Positions 8,387 through 17,146 of a stretch of DNA of 64,000 bases are shown here, piece after piece. The DNA lies in NCBI RefSeq assembly GCF_017792385.1, contig NZ_CP051230.1, positions 930,001 to 994,000 on the forward strand. The letters run 5' to 3'. How positions within the stretch are numbered: position 1 is the first letter of the stretch; each line of letters starts with the position of its first letter. A program made the position numbers and the translations under genes. A model generated the notes under the pieces. It was not told where the DNA came from, did not search any database, and worked only from the letters and a program-made list of their open reading frames with translations. This DNA comes from Hyphomonas sp. (lineage in GTDB: Bacteria; Pseudomonadota; Alphaproteobacteria; Caulobacterales; Hyphomonadaceae).

Positions 8387-8788
8387 CTACTCCGTCCAAC
8401 CGCCGTGCTCGGACGGGCGGTATCCGGCCGGAGGTCCGTCAAGGTAAGGTGAGCACCCGCATGTGCCCAAATCATTGCTGTAGCAATTGAATTCGGCGTC
8501 TTCCTTGGGGTTGAATTCACGCTTCCCCATAACCGTGCCAGCCGCCTCTGCAATGTACCGGCATTTATCAATCTTGAGGGTCACCTGCTTTGAGTGCCCC
8601 TTTTTGATGCCTTTCACCCATGTATGGGTGCAGTGCGAATTGTGGGAGTCATAGACGTGAACGTCGATCTTGTCCGAGAACAAGGACTTGCAGCTATGAT
8701 TCCTAACGTACACGGTGGTTTCGTCCTTTTCGGCCATGGCTGTCGCTGCGACAGACATCATGGCCATCAGTACGATCAAAAAACGCAT
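8387..8788 (-). CDS. Small secreted cysteine-rich protein (paralogue B)
   Basis: A 133-residue paralogue of the downstream gene. Signal peptide about 1-19 (SVAATAMA). Shared blocks are VHVYDSHNSHCTHTWVKG and EAAGTVMGKRE. The C-terminal tail is longer and ends in a CGCSP segment plus a Gly/Pro-rich stretch. I start at the ATG at 8788, because GAGG lies 8 bases upstream; a GTG at 8797 would overlap that ribosome site. The two genes look like a tandem duplication that diverged, keeping the histidine-aspartate-cysteine block. Function unknown. Confidence 0.7.
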   Translation of the reverse strand: MRFLIVLMAMMSVAATAMAEKDETTVYVRNHSCKSLFSDKIDVHVYDSHNSHCTHTWVKGIKKGHSKQVTLKIDKCRYIAEAAGTVMGKREFNPKEDAEFNCYSNDLGTCGCSPYLDGPPAGYRPSEHGGWTE

Positions 8789-8986
8789 CTTGAGCACCTC
8801 TTCGCATCATCTGGCAGCCTCACGGATTTCGGAGGCCTTCTGGTGCTCTATTGATCACGCGAGACCCCTTAACAGGACCTGCACGAACCTCGTCAGGCCG
8901 TGTCAGGAGCGTCTCATGCGCACCCGACACAGATCATTTGTGGCTTCAGCGCCGTCTCCGAGACGGTTTCCGAAGCAGGCGAACGC

Positions 8987-10021
8987 CTACTCGTCCGAAC
9001 GCAGCCGGTTGCCCAGGTCGCCAATATCGCTGGTGACGAACCCCGAAATCAGCTCGCGGGCCTCGGCCAGGGCTGCATCCAGGGATTCTTCTTCGCTCGC
9101 CACCGCGCCGGCCAGGGTCAGCAGCGGCATGTAGAGCGCTTCGGTTTCGCCCTTGATGGTGATGGCAAATCGGTCATTTTCCTCTGCAATGCGCGCCCAT
9201 TCGGCCCGCACGCCTGCCCAGAACGCCTCGGTCCCGCGCCAGTAATCGGTCGCGATGTCTGTCTCGAAATCGCTGTCGCGGCGGTAGGTGTTCAGGCCGG
9301 TTTCCCGAACCAGCATCTGCGGCGCGTCTCCGCTGAGCACCAGCTTGCCATTGTCCTGCTCGTGCACCCATCCCCAGGGCGTGATCACATGGCGGTTCAT
9401 CGCGTCAATCGCATGATAATCGTCGCGCGTGGTCATGTCGCGGCGCGGCAGCGGACGCCATTCATGCGGCGGTTGCCATTCAGCGATGCCAGTGTCATGC
9501 GACCAGCGCGCCACAGCGCCATAGCGCGGCGCGTCATCCACCTGATAAACGGTCTGGGACCACGCCCCTGCCCGCTCGCCCGCCGGGACCTCCCGCCACT
9601 CCCAGGCATTGCCGCCGATAAAGCTCAACACCTTTTCCGGCTCGTATTGCCAGTCCTGGCGCCAGTGCTTGATCGCCATCTTGTGCTCACCCCCAACCAC
9701 GAGAATGTGCTGCAGGCTGATGAAATCTCCGCGATCCTCCACAACAAGGACAACTTCGTCCCCGCCGGATACCTTGCGCGGCTTCAGATCATAGTCTGCG
9801 TCGAAAGGCACCGTCTCGTTGAAATCAAACTTGACCTTGAAATCCCCCGCCATGGCCAGGATCGCCTCGCGGTCCATCTGGAACTGGCTGTCCGGCGCTT
9901 CCGCACCTGCCGTGACAGGCGCAGATGCCAAATCCTGACGCGAGGACGGTGTCGCACATGCCGCCAGCAGGACGGTTGCGGAGACACTGACCGCCAAAAT
10001 CGTGTGATGGATACGCAGCAT
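8987..10021 (-). CDS. DUF6607-family lipoprotein, probably iron-regulated
   Basis: A 344-residue protein of the DUF6607 family. The N-terminus has a hydrophobic helix and a lipobox (VLLAAC, Cys22), so it should be an envelope lipoprotein. The body contains repeated W-rich strands such as HWRQDWQYEP, GGNAWEWREVP and ARWSHDTG, typical of the family. Biochemical function is not established; members are often near haem or iron receptors. A Fur-like box 56 bases upstream supports iron control. It is on the same strand as the MarR gene but has its own promoter region. Confidence 0.75.
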   Translation of the reverse strand: MLRIHHTILAVSVSATVLLAACATPSSRQDLASAPVTAGAEAPDSQFQMDREAILAMAGDFKVKFDFNETVPFDADYDLKPRKVSGGDEVVLVVEDRGDFISLQHILVVGGEHKMAIKHWRQDWQYEPEKVLSFIGGNAWEWREVPAGERAGAWSQTVYQVDDAPRYGAVARWSHDTGIAEWQPPHEWRPLPRRDMTTRDDYHAIDAMNRHVITPWGWVHEQDNGKLVLSGDAPQMLVRETGLNTYRRDSDFETDIATDYWRGTEAFWAGVRAEWARIAEENDRFAITIKGETEALYMPLLTLAGAVASEEESLDAALAEARELISGFVTSDIGDLGNRLRSDE

Positions 10022-10076
10022 GAAACTCTCCCTCTCGCATTCTCCCCGGACCGGGGTGAGAGGGACCTAACAGACA

Positions 10077-10097
10077 TGCAAATGATTTGCAATCGCA
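10077..10097. promoter_or_regulatory. Putative Fur box (site 5, one mismatch)
   Basis: Matches TGCnAnTnAnnnTnAnTnGCA except position 13 (G instead of T). It lies between MarR and DUF6607, 56 bases upstream of the DUF6607 start. Confidence 0.6.
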
Positions 10098-10113
10098 TGA
10101 TTGCGCTTGGCGA

Positions 10114-10584
10114 TCAGCCCAGATCGCCAACATCCAGAACGGGCGCCGCGTCCAGTGTCTCGGCATCAAGCAACCCGGCCGCCCGCTCCAGCGCGGCCAC
10201 CATCATGGCCTGCTGCCAATCGGGCAGCCCGTCGAACCGGGCAGCAAATGTCTCATGCAGCGGGTCCGGCGCCGCATCCAGCGCGGACTTCCCGGCCGGC
10301 AACAAATCCAGCCAGACCCGGCGACGGTCGGAGTCGCAGCGCCGGCGGGCGATCAGGCCCCGCGCCTCCAGCTTGTCCACAAGGCTGGTGATCGTCGCAT
10401 GCTTCAGCTGGGTATGTTCGGCGACATGACCGGCCGACAATTCGCCCTGCTCATCCAGCATCCGCAGCACCGCCATCTGGGAGGGCGTCAGTCCGGCGGT
10501 CTGGGCCAGACGCTTCGACGCCAGTTCAGTCATGCGCTGGATTTTCCGCAGGGCAATCAGGGCATCATCGGAGCGCGTGCTCAT
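10114..10584 (-). CDS. MarR-family transcriptional regulator
   Basis: A 156-residue winged-helix regulator. The DNA-binding domain is centred on about 33-100 (LTPSQMAVLRMLDEQGELSA, then KHATITSLVDKLEARGLI and a DSDRR wing). Flanking helices form the dimer interface. The ligand is unknown. It begins 4 bases after the end of the TPR-sulfotransferase gene, so the two are probably co-transcribed, and it may regulate the receptor/sulfotransferase unit. Confidence 0.85.
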   Translation of the reverse strand: MSTRSDDALIALRKIQRMTELASKRLAQTAGLTPSQMAVLRMLDEQGELSAGHVAEHTQLKHATITSLVDKLEARGLIARRRCDSDRRRVWLDLLPAGKSALDAAPDPLHETFAARFDGLPDWQQAMMVAALERAAGLLDAETLDAAPVLDVGDLG

Positions 10585-10588
10585 GGTC

Positions 10589-12586
10589 TCAGTTCCGGTA
10601 TTGCGTCAGGGTCGGTCCCAGCGCGTCTTTCAGGTCCCCAAGATGTGCCTCATAGGGGCGCCATTGCTCAACCCCGCTTTTGTTGATCGGGCGGCGCACC
10701 TGTTCGGAACTGGCCGTGCGCACGGCTCGGTCCGTCTTGTGAAAGTCCACACAGGCCGGGTCGAAGGGAAGGCCGCAATAGTCGAGCAGGCGACGCACCT
10801 GCCCTTCCAGATCGTCCAGCACATCCTCATGCTGCACACGCAGAATACGTCCCTCCGGCAGGACCTTTTCCCAATGCGCCATCAGATCGACGTAGCCGCG
10901 ATAATAGTGGCCAATGTCCTCAAGGCTGTAAGTGAACTCCTGACCTTCCGCGAACAATTGCTTGAAGCCGGACCAGCAGCAATCCATCGGGTGACGCCGT
11001 GCATCAATGATCTTCGCATTGGGCAGGATCAGATGGATCAGTCCGATATGCCGGAAATTGTTCGGCATCTTATCGGTGAAGAACGCGGCGCCCTGACGAT
11101 GTATCCGCGTCGTCTCGATGTATTCCTCGCCCAGCGCACGCAGTTCCTCCGCTGGAAGGTCATGCAGGATGCGCGGATAGCGCTCCCGGTCTGTCAGCTG
11201 CTTGCGGCCGCGCAGCCGATGCGCCAGCGACAGGATATTGGGCAGTTCCAGCGTACCATCCACGTCGGGATGAGACGCCAGGATCTGCTCGATCAGCGTC
11301 GAGCCCGCCCGCGGCAGGCCGACGATGAAGATCGGGTCTCGTGCCGCGCACCCCTTCCCACTCTGCGCCTGAAACAGGTCTTCGGTGCAGATGGTTTTCT
11401 GGGCCTCGAACTCGGCCTGCATCTGTTCGGTCGTGTAGCGCACCGTCTGATGCTTCAGGGCGTTGCCTTTCTCATAAGCCGCAAAGGCGGCGTCATGATT
11501 GCCGCGATCTTCCTGAGCCTTGCCCAGCGCAAAGGCGATGTGAATGCGGGACATGTGATCGACATCCGGTGATCCGAACTGGGTCTCCAGTTGTGCCAGC
11601 TCCTCATCACTGAAAGTGTAGGTCTTCAGGTTTGCCAGACCGTACCAGGCATCCCCCTGCCCCGGCGCAACATCTCTCGCGGCGCGATAGGAATCGATCG
11701 CATCCTCCGTACGCCCATAGGTCTTCAGCGCATGCCCCCGAGAGACCAGCGTCGCAGCATCCCCCGGCAGCCTCGCCAGCACGCGATCAAAATAATCCAG
11801 CGCTGTCTCGTAATCGCCCGCCTGCATGCTCTCAATGGCGAAATGCGACTGGAACAGCGGATTGTCCGGATCCCGGGCCATCAACTGGCGGGCCTGCTCC
11901 AGCGCCTCCTTGAACTTCTGCCGCTTTCGCAGGACCTGTATGTAATCGAGGCGCAGCTGGATGTTCTCCGGATCGAGATCGATGGCGCTTTCCAGCAGAA
12001 AGTCGGCATCCTCCTGCACGCCCAGCCGGGAGCCGATATCCGCGAGCAGCCGCATGCCTTCGACATGGGTCGGATGGCGCTGCAGGAAGGCGCGGGCGAT
12101 CTCTTCGGCGCGGAACACACGCCCCTCATGAATATGATTGGTCACCGCCTGCAATTCGCGGGGCAGTGCACGCACCCGGTCGCCTTGCGCGCGGGCATTG
12201 GCCGACGCGTCCAGCTGTCCGGCCCGCTGGTAGAGATCCGCCAGCGCGGTCCAGCTTGCCACAAGCGACGGATTGTACCGGGTCGCCCGTTCGAAGGCGG
12301 CGACCGCTCCGGCCATGTCGCCAAGCGCCCGCTTCAGATGCCCCTCTTCCTGATAGGCGCGGCCATAATCGGGCGCGACGCGTTTCAACGCAGCGAGATG
12401 GGACAGGGCCGCATCATGGCGCCCCTGATAGCGTGCGCTGACCGCCGCCATGTAGAGCGCGTCCTGACTGTCCGGACGATCCGCCAGCAGGGATTCGGCA
12501 ATCCGGGCCGCCGAGGCAAAGTCTCCGGCCTGAAGGGCTTTCTGGGCCTCCCGAAGGGCCTGGTCCGGTTCGGCAGTGGCAGTCAT
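10589..12586 (-). CDS. TPR-repeat sulfotransferase
   Basis: A 665-residue cytoplasmic protein in two parts. Residues about 5-380 are tandem tetratricopeptide repeats (for example ALYMAAVSARYQGRHDAALS and LVSRGHALKTYGRTEDAI). Residues about 415-650 are a sulfotransferase domain with the PAPS 5'-phosphosulfate loop GLPRAGST at 423-430 and ARRHPMDCCWS in the 3'-phosphate region. Such fusions use PAPS to sulfate an unknown acceptor, possibly a protein recruited by the TPRs. The gene follows a TonB receptor by 85 bases and precedes MarR by 4, a neighbourhood often seen for this family. Acceptor unknown. Confidence 0.85.
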   Translation of the reverse strand: MTATAEPDQALREAQKALQAGDFASAARIAESLLADRPDSQDALYMAAVSARYQGRHDAALSHLAALKRVAPDYGRAYQEEGHLKRALGDMAGAVAAFERATRYNPSLVASWTALADLYQRAGQLDASANARAQGDRVRALPRELQAVTNHIHEGRVFRAEEIARAFLQRHPTHVEGMRLLADIGSRLGVQEDADFLLESAIDLDPENIQLRLDYIQVLRKRQKFKEALEQARQLMARDPDNPLFQSHFAIESMQAGDYETALDYFDRVLARLPGDAATLVSRGHALKTYGRTEDAIDSYRAARDVAPGQGDAWYGLANLKTYTFSDEELAQLETQFGSPDVDHMSRIHIAFALGKAQEDRGNHDAAFAAYEKGNALKHQTVRYTTEQMQAEFEAQKTICTEDLFQAQSGKGCAARDPIFIVGLPRAGSTLIEQILASHPDVDGTLELPNILSLAHRLRGRKQLTDRERYPRILHDLPAEELRALGEEYIETTRIHRQGAAFFTDKMPNNFRHIGLIHLILPNAKIIDARRHPMDCCWSGFKQLFAEGQEFTYSLEDIGHYYRGYVDLMAHWEKVLPEGRILRVQHEDVLDDLEGQVRRLLDYCGLPFDPACVDFHKTDRAVRTASSEQVRRPINKSGVEQWRPYEAHLGDLKDALGPTLTQYRN

Positions 12587-12618
12587 GCGGCGGTCTGGAC
12601 CTCCCGTTCAAACTGAAA

Positions 12619-12647
12619 GCAGCGCCCTGAACCTGTCAGGGCGCTGC
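12619..12647 (-). terminator. Hairpin after the TonB-dependent receptor gene
   Basis: A perfect 12-bp stem: GCAGCGCCCTGA at 12619-12630 pairs with TCAGGGCGCTGC at 12636-12647 around a 5-base loop. On the minus strand it is followed by a short T-rich run (TTTCAGTTT). It probably terminates most receptor transcripts, with partial read-through into the sulfotransferase gene. Confidence 0.6.
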
Positions 12648-12671
12648 ATCTGTATCAAATCCTGAAGCGTC

Positions 12672-15242
12672 CTAGTAGTCGTAGGACACACGGATCCCGA
12701 TCGTCCGCGGACGCATTGGCGTGACACGTTCACGGTCATAGACGAAGCTGCCGCTCAGTTCGGCATACTCGTTGGTCAGATTGGTGGCGAACAGTTCGGC
12801 GCCCCAATTGTCTGCCGTCACGCCCAGCGTGGCGCCCAGCGTGACATAGCCATCGAGTTCCATCTTGTTGATTTCGATCACATCGGTGACCGAGTCATCG
12901 GAAAACACGATCTGCGGCATGACATGGGCGGTCAGGCGCTGACCGGCCACTTCCTGTTCCAGATCCCACTCATAGCGCACGCGCAGATTGCCCTGATAGG
13001 CCGGCGCGAAGGCAAGATCGGTTCCTTCCACGACATCATCCGTCGGCACCAGGACTTCCGTGATCTCTGTGTCGAGCAGCGAGAACGCACCGGCAACCGT
13101 CAGCCCGTCCACCGAGGCGGGGGCCCAGGTGAAGTCACCCTCGATGCCCTTGATCTCGGCATTCGCGGCATTGTCGGAGAAGAACAGGTTCACGATCGAC
13201 GGATCGAAGATCGTGGTTTGCAGGCCTTCAATGTCGACAAAGAAGGCAGACCCGTTGAAGCGCAGCGAATTGTCGAACAGTTCGGTCTTCCAGCCGAGTT
13301 CGTAATTCTTCACTTCGTCTGTATCAACCGCATACGGCACGGTGTAGCCACCCGGGCCGGACGCTCCGCCCGGACGGTTCAGCAGACCGGCACGGAAGCC
13401 TTCCGAATAGGTCGCGTAGAACATCACGTCATCCGTCGGCGTCCATTCCCCGGTCAGCTTGTAGATCATGCCGTCCGTTGCGGCCTTGTCAGGTGCCTCG
13501 GCCGGGCCATCCGGACCGTACAGGAAAGAGATGTTCGTACCGAATACCTGCTGGTCGCTTTCCGTGAAGAGGTTGTAGAAGGACGAGTTGGCGCTGCCTT
13601 CCAGGTCCACTTCGACATCATAATACCGCGCGCCGAGCGTGACGGCGAACTGGTCGGAAATGTCGAAGGTCGTCTCACCGAACAGGCCAATCTGCTGGTC
13701 GGTGCGCAGCACGTCATTGCGGAAGATCACGCCTTCCGGGAACGGTCCCGCTTCGCTGTAATAACCGGGATAGGCGCTGCCGATCTGGCCGGTCACGTCG
13801 ATATTGGTGAGCGGATAGTTGGGCGCGAAGCCGATCGTGCCGTCCGTATAGGCCACCTGCGTCGAGCCCGGATAGACAAAGTCATTGCGCTCGGCCAGTT
13901 CCAAGTCACTGTAGAACGCCCCGAAAGTGGCCCGCCAGCGATGCTCGTTCGGCGTATTGAAGCGCAGCTCGTGCGTCTGCACCTTTGTTTCGCTGTGCGA
14001 ATTCACGAACAGGTTGGGCGCATAGCAGGTGCCTGTCGGCGCACCGGCCGGATAGGTCACCGAATAGTCGCAGATATAGTAAGGCAGGTATTGCCCGACG
14101 AAGAGATAGTCGGAATAGTCGACCGTCTGGTCCGTCGTGCGGTCCGTATACGCACCGGTATAGATTGCCTCAAGGGCGCCAATGCGGCCATCCAGCGTCC
14201 AGGACGTGTTGTGGAACTTGTCCTCGATATTCTCCGGCGTGAAGCGGACGATGTCGTAATCGTCCAGATCCGGATCAGCGGCGAACACGCCATCGGCCTC
14301 GATCTGCTGTTGCGCGTGGCTGATCAGCAGCTCCCAGTCCTCATTGATCTCGTACAGACCGCTCAGGCGGAAACCCTGATAGGTCACGTCATTGATGTCA
14401 TTCTCGGCAATGTTGCTGTTGTTGGCATCAATGAAGGTCACACCGGACAGGTCTGCCCCGGCCTGGAACCCTTCGCGGTTCGCATTCACCGGAATGCCAT
14501 TGTCGCGCACAGTGCCAGCCGGACGGAAACGCGCCGAGTCGCGAACGGACAGCGTGCCGCCGACATTGTCGATGAAACCGCCCTGGGTGTCGGTGTAGAC
14601 CACACCGCGCAGCGCCAGCTTGTCGCTCACCGGCACATTGACCATGGCCTCAAGGCTGTTGCTCATCTCGCCGCCATCGGTGAACGAGGTGGAGGCGTCA
14701 AATCCGGCATCAAATCCGCTGAGGGACGGCTTGTTGGTGATCATGCGCACCGTACCGGCCTGCGAGCTGGACCCGAACAGTGTGCCCTGCGGTCCGGACA
14801 GGACCTCGACCCGCTCAATGTCGGCCGCATAGACGTCCAGGTTCCGGCCCGGCTGTGCCAGCGGCTGTTCGTCCAGATAGAAGCTGACATTCGGCGCGAG
14901 ACCCGCAACGCCGGCCACGGTCAGGTTCGGCGTCGTCGAGGCAAGGCCGCGAATATAGATCGTGTTCTGGCCGGGGCCGGAGCCGCCCGCCGTCACGCCC
15001 GGCAACTGGACGAGATAGTCGGAGAAATTCTTGACGCCGAGCTCTTTCAGCTGCTGTTCGCCCAACGCCGTCACGGCAACGGGCACGTCCTGCGCGCTTT
15101 CGGTGCGCTTCGTCGCCGTGATGGTGACCGTCTGGAGCCGTTTCGCGGCGGCCGGTTCGGCAGGAGCGTCCTGCGCCAGCGCCATAGGTGCAACCAGTCC
15201 GGCCATCGCAATCAACGAGGCCCCGTACTTAAGCTTCTTCAT
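12672..15242 (-). CDS. TonB-dependent receptor (second)
   Basis: An 856-residue outer-membrane receptor. The signal peptide (1-24, PMALA) begins at the ATG at 15242, which is preceded by AAGGGAAG. The frame stays open further upstream, but without a signal peptide. TVTITATKRTESAQDVPV is the TonB-box region; the plug has IYIRGLAS, SFYLDEQP and IERVEVLSGPQGTLFGSSS. The barrel ends in a terminal Tyr. This plug type belongs to the large group of receptors for complex organic nutrients common in Caulobacterales and sphingomonads, not to classic siderophore receptors. The ligand is unknown. It is divergent from a BCCT transporter and followed by the TPR-sulfotransferase and MarR genes. Confidence 0.88.
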   Translation of the reverse strand: MKKLKYGASLIAMAGLVAPMALAQDAPAEPAAAKRLQTVTITATKRTESAQDVPVAVTALGEQQLKELGVKNFSDYLVQLPGVTAGGSGPGQNTIYIRGLASTTPNLTVAGVAGLAPNVSFYLDEQPLAQPGRNLDVYAADIERVEVLSGPQGTLFGSSSQAGTVRMITNKPSLSGFDAGFDASTSFTDGGEMSNSLEAMVNVPVSDKLALRGVVYTDTQGGFIDNVGGTLSVRDSARFRPAGTVRDNGIPVNANREGFQAGADLSGVTFIDANNSNIAENDINDVTYQGFRLSGLYEINEDWELLISHAQQQIEADGVFAADPDLDDYDIVRFTPENIEDKFHNTSWTLDGRIGALEAIYTGAYTDRTTDQTVDYSDYLFVGQYLPYYICDYSVTYPAGAPTGTCYAPNLFVNSHSETKVQTHELRFNTPNEHRWRATFGAFYSDLELAERNDFVYPGSTQVAYTDGTIGFAPNYPLTNIDVTGQIGSAYPGYYSEAGPFPEGVIFRNDVLRTDQQIGLFGETTFDISDQFAVTLGARYYDVEVDLEGSANSSFYNLFTESDQQVFGTNISFLYGPDGPAEAPDKAATDGMIYKLTGEWTPTDDVMFYATYSEGFRAGLLNRPGGASGPGGYTVPYAVDTDEVKNYELGWKTELFDNSLRFNGSAFFVDIEGLQTTIFDPSIVNLFFSDNAANAEIKGIEGDFTWAPASVDGLTVAGAFSLLDTEITEVLVPTDDVVEGTDLAFAPAYQGNLRVRYEWDLEQEVAGQRLTAHVMPQIVFSDDSVTDVIEINKMELDGYVTLGATLGVTADNWGAELFATNLTNEYAELSGSFVYDRERVTPMRPRTIGIRVSYDY

Positions 15243-15492
15243 ATGTCTTCCCTTAGGTCGTCTCCAGCCATGGCGCGCCGAAGTCACGGCGCAGCTCGGA
15301 ACAAATGGCTGCTCGATGCGTCCGAGGTACAGGTTTATTTCGATCATAGAAAGGTTTTGCCCAGCTATTCCCCTGCAATGGATGGGAATCGCCCCGAAAG
15401 TGTTGCAACAAAGGCGCACCTCTCCCGACGCGAGAGTGAGTTTCCTGAGATCAATGCTTTGATAGTCGACGGATTTGCGGCAAAAGCCCGGC

Positions 15493-17127
15493 ATGGATAC
15501 AGATACATCAGCCCCGTTGTCCGGAACGCCTCAGGAGGATGAGGAAGCCCTGTTCGTCTACGAGACGGATTATGAGATCGGCCAGGACAATATCGAGGTG
15601 GCGGGACTCGACATCCACAATCCCGTCTTCTTTCTCAGTGCCGGCCTGATCATCCTGTTTTCCGGCCTGACGCTGCTATTCCCCACCGTTTCATCGCAAT
15701 ATCTGACCGATGCACGGACCTGGACGCTGCAAAGTGCCGACTGGCTGTTTGCGCTGACGGCCGTGCTGGTTTTCGGCTTCTGCATCGCCCTCACCATCAG
15801 CCCGCTGGGCAAGATCCGGCTGGGCGGCCCCACCGCGACGCCTGATTTCACCATCGTGTCGTGGGTGGCCATGCTGTTTGCCGCCGGCGTCGGCGTCGGT
15901 TTCATGTTCTACGGCGCCGCCGAACCGCTCGCCTATTACACAGATTGGTACGGCATGCCGCTGAACGCCGAACCCCTGTCGGCCGAGGCCGAACGCCTCG
16001 CCTACAGCGCCACCATCTTCCATTGGGGCCTCGCCCCCTGGGGCATCTATGCGATTGTCGGCCTGTCGCTCGGTTTCTTTGCCCACAACAAGGGCCTGCC
16101 GCTAAGCATCCGCTCGGCCTTCTATCCGGTCCTCGGAGAACATGTCTGGGGCTGGCCAGGACACATCATCGACCTGTTCGCGGTCGTCTCCACCGTGTTC
16201 GGCCTGGCCACAACGATCGGCATCGGCGCGACCCAGGCAGCCAGCGGCCTTGGCTACCTGCTCGGCTTCGAGCCGAACGTCTACATCCAGATCCTGCTGA
16301 TCATCGCCATGACCAGCCTGGCAGTGCTGTCGGTCCTGCGCGGGCTGGATGGCGGCGTCAAACTGCTCAGCAACATCAATATGGGCATCGCCTTTGCCCT
16401 GCTCCTGTTCGTCATCATTGCAGGGCCGACCATCCTGATCTTCACCGGCATGGGGCAGAACGTGCTGGCCTACATCACCGACATGCCGGCCCTGACGAAT
16501 TGGGTCCGCCGCCCGGACATCGCCTGGTTCCATGACTGGACGATCTTCTACTGGGCATGGTGGATTTCCTGGTCACCCTTTGTCGGCATGTTCATTGCCC
16601 GCATCTCGAAAGGGCGAACCGTGCGTGAATATTTTGCGGTTGTCCTGTTCGCCCCGGTGACAATCGGCGTGATCTGGTTCACCGCCTTCGGCAAGACGGC
16701 AATCGCCCAGTTCAAGTCCGGCACAGGAGAGCTTGGCGACGGCATGAGCAGCGCCTCGCTCGTCCTGTTCCAGATGCTGGCCGACCTGCCGCTGTCCGCC
16801 ATCACGTCCACGGCCGCGATCCTGTTGCTGGTCGTCTTCATCGTCACGTCCGCCGATTCCGGCGCGCTCGTCGTCGACACGATCACCAGTGGCGGCAAGA
16901 CGGATTCCCCGCGCCGACAGCGCGTCTTCTGGGCCTGCCTGATCGGCCTGACGGCCTCGGCGCTACTTTATGGCGGCGGGACGGATGTGCTGCAGTCGCT
17001 GCAGGCAGGCACGATCACCGCCGCCCTGCCCTTCACACTGATCCTGCTGACCTGCTGTCTCAGCCTCTATATCGGCATGCGGGACGAATATCGCAGCATG
17101 AACCAGAGCGACGCGGCGGGCTTCTGA
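15493..17127 (+). CDS. BCCT-family betaine/choline/carnitine transporter
   Basis: A 544-residue inner-membrane transporter with twelve predicted helices. It shows the BCCT signatures: GVGVGFMFYGAAEP near helix 3, and WAWWISWSPFVGMFIARISK followed by GRTVREY, the most conserved segment of the family. BCCT proteins import quaternary ammonium compounds such as glycine betaine, driven by Na+ or H+. The C-terminal tail is short, so strong osmotic gating through a long regulatory tail is unlikely. ATG 15493 is preferred over an upstream TTG at 15475. It is divergent from a TonB receptor, so the pair could pass one substrate across both membranes (inference). Confidence 0.9.
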   Translation: MDTDTSAPLSGTPQEDEEALFVYETDYEIGQDNIEVAGLDIHNPVFFLSAGLIILFSGLTLLFPTVSSQYLTDARTWTLQSADWLFALTAVLVFGFCIALTISPLGKIRLGGPTATPDFTIVSWVAMLFAAGVGVGFMFYGAAEPLAYYTDWYGMPLNAEPLSAEAERLAYSATIFHWGLAPWGIYAIVGLSLGFFAHNKGLPLSIRSAFYPVLGEHVWGWPGHIIDLFAVVSTVFGLATTIGIGATQAASGLGYLLGFEPNVYIQILLIIAMTSLAVLSVLRGLDGGVKLLSNINMGIAFALLLFVIIAGPTILIFTGMGQNVLAYITDMPALTNWVRRPDIAWFHDWTIFYWAWWISWSPFVGMFIARISKGRTVREYFAVVLFAPVTIGVIWFTAFGKTAIAQFKSGTGELGDGMSSASLVLFQMLADLPLSAITSTAAILLLVVFIVTSADSGALVVDTITSGGKTDSPRRQRVFWACLIGLTASALLYGGGTDVLQSLQAGTITAALPFTLILLTCCLSLYIGMRDEYRSMNQSDAAGF

Positions 17128-17146
17128 GGCCGCCGTCCCGCCTCGC

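Noticed and set aside
12924..15542. An 872-codon open frame antisense to the second TonB receptor, and similar long frames opposite dnaK (31812-34094), ruvAB (58919-61180) and DUF6607 (8900-10429)
   Set aside because: High GC leaves few stop codons opposite strongly coding frames. The translations are Arg/His/Val-rich, have no domain marks and no ribosome sites, and the true genes on the other strand are certain.
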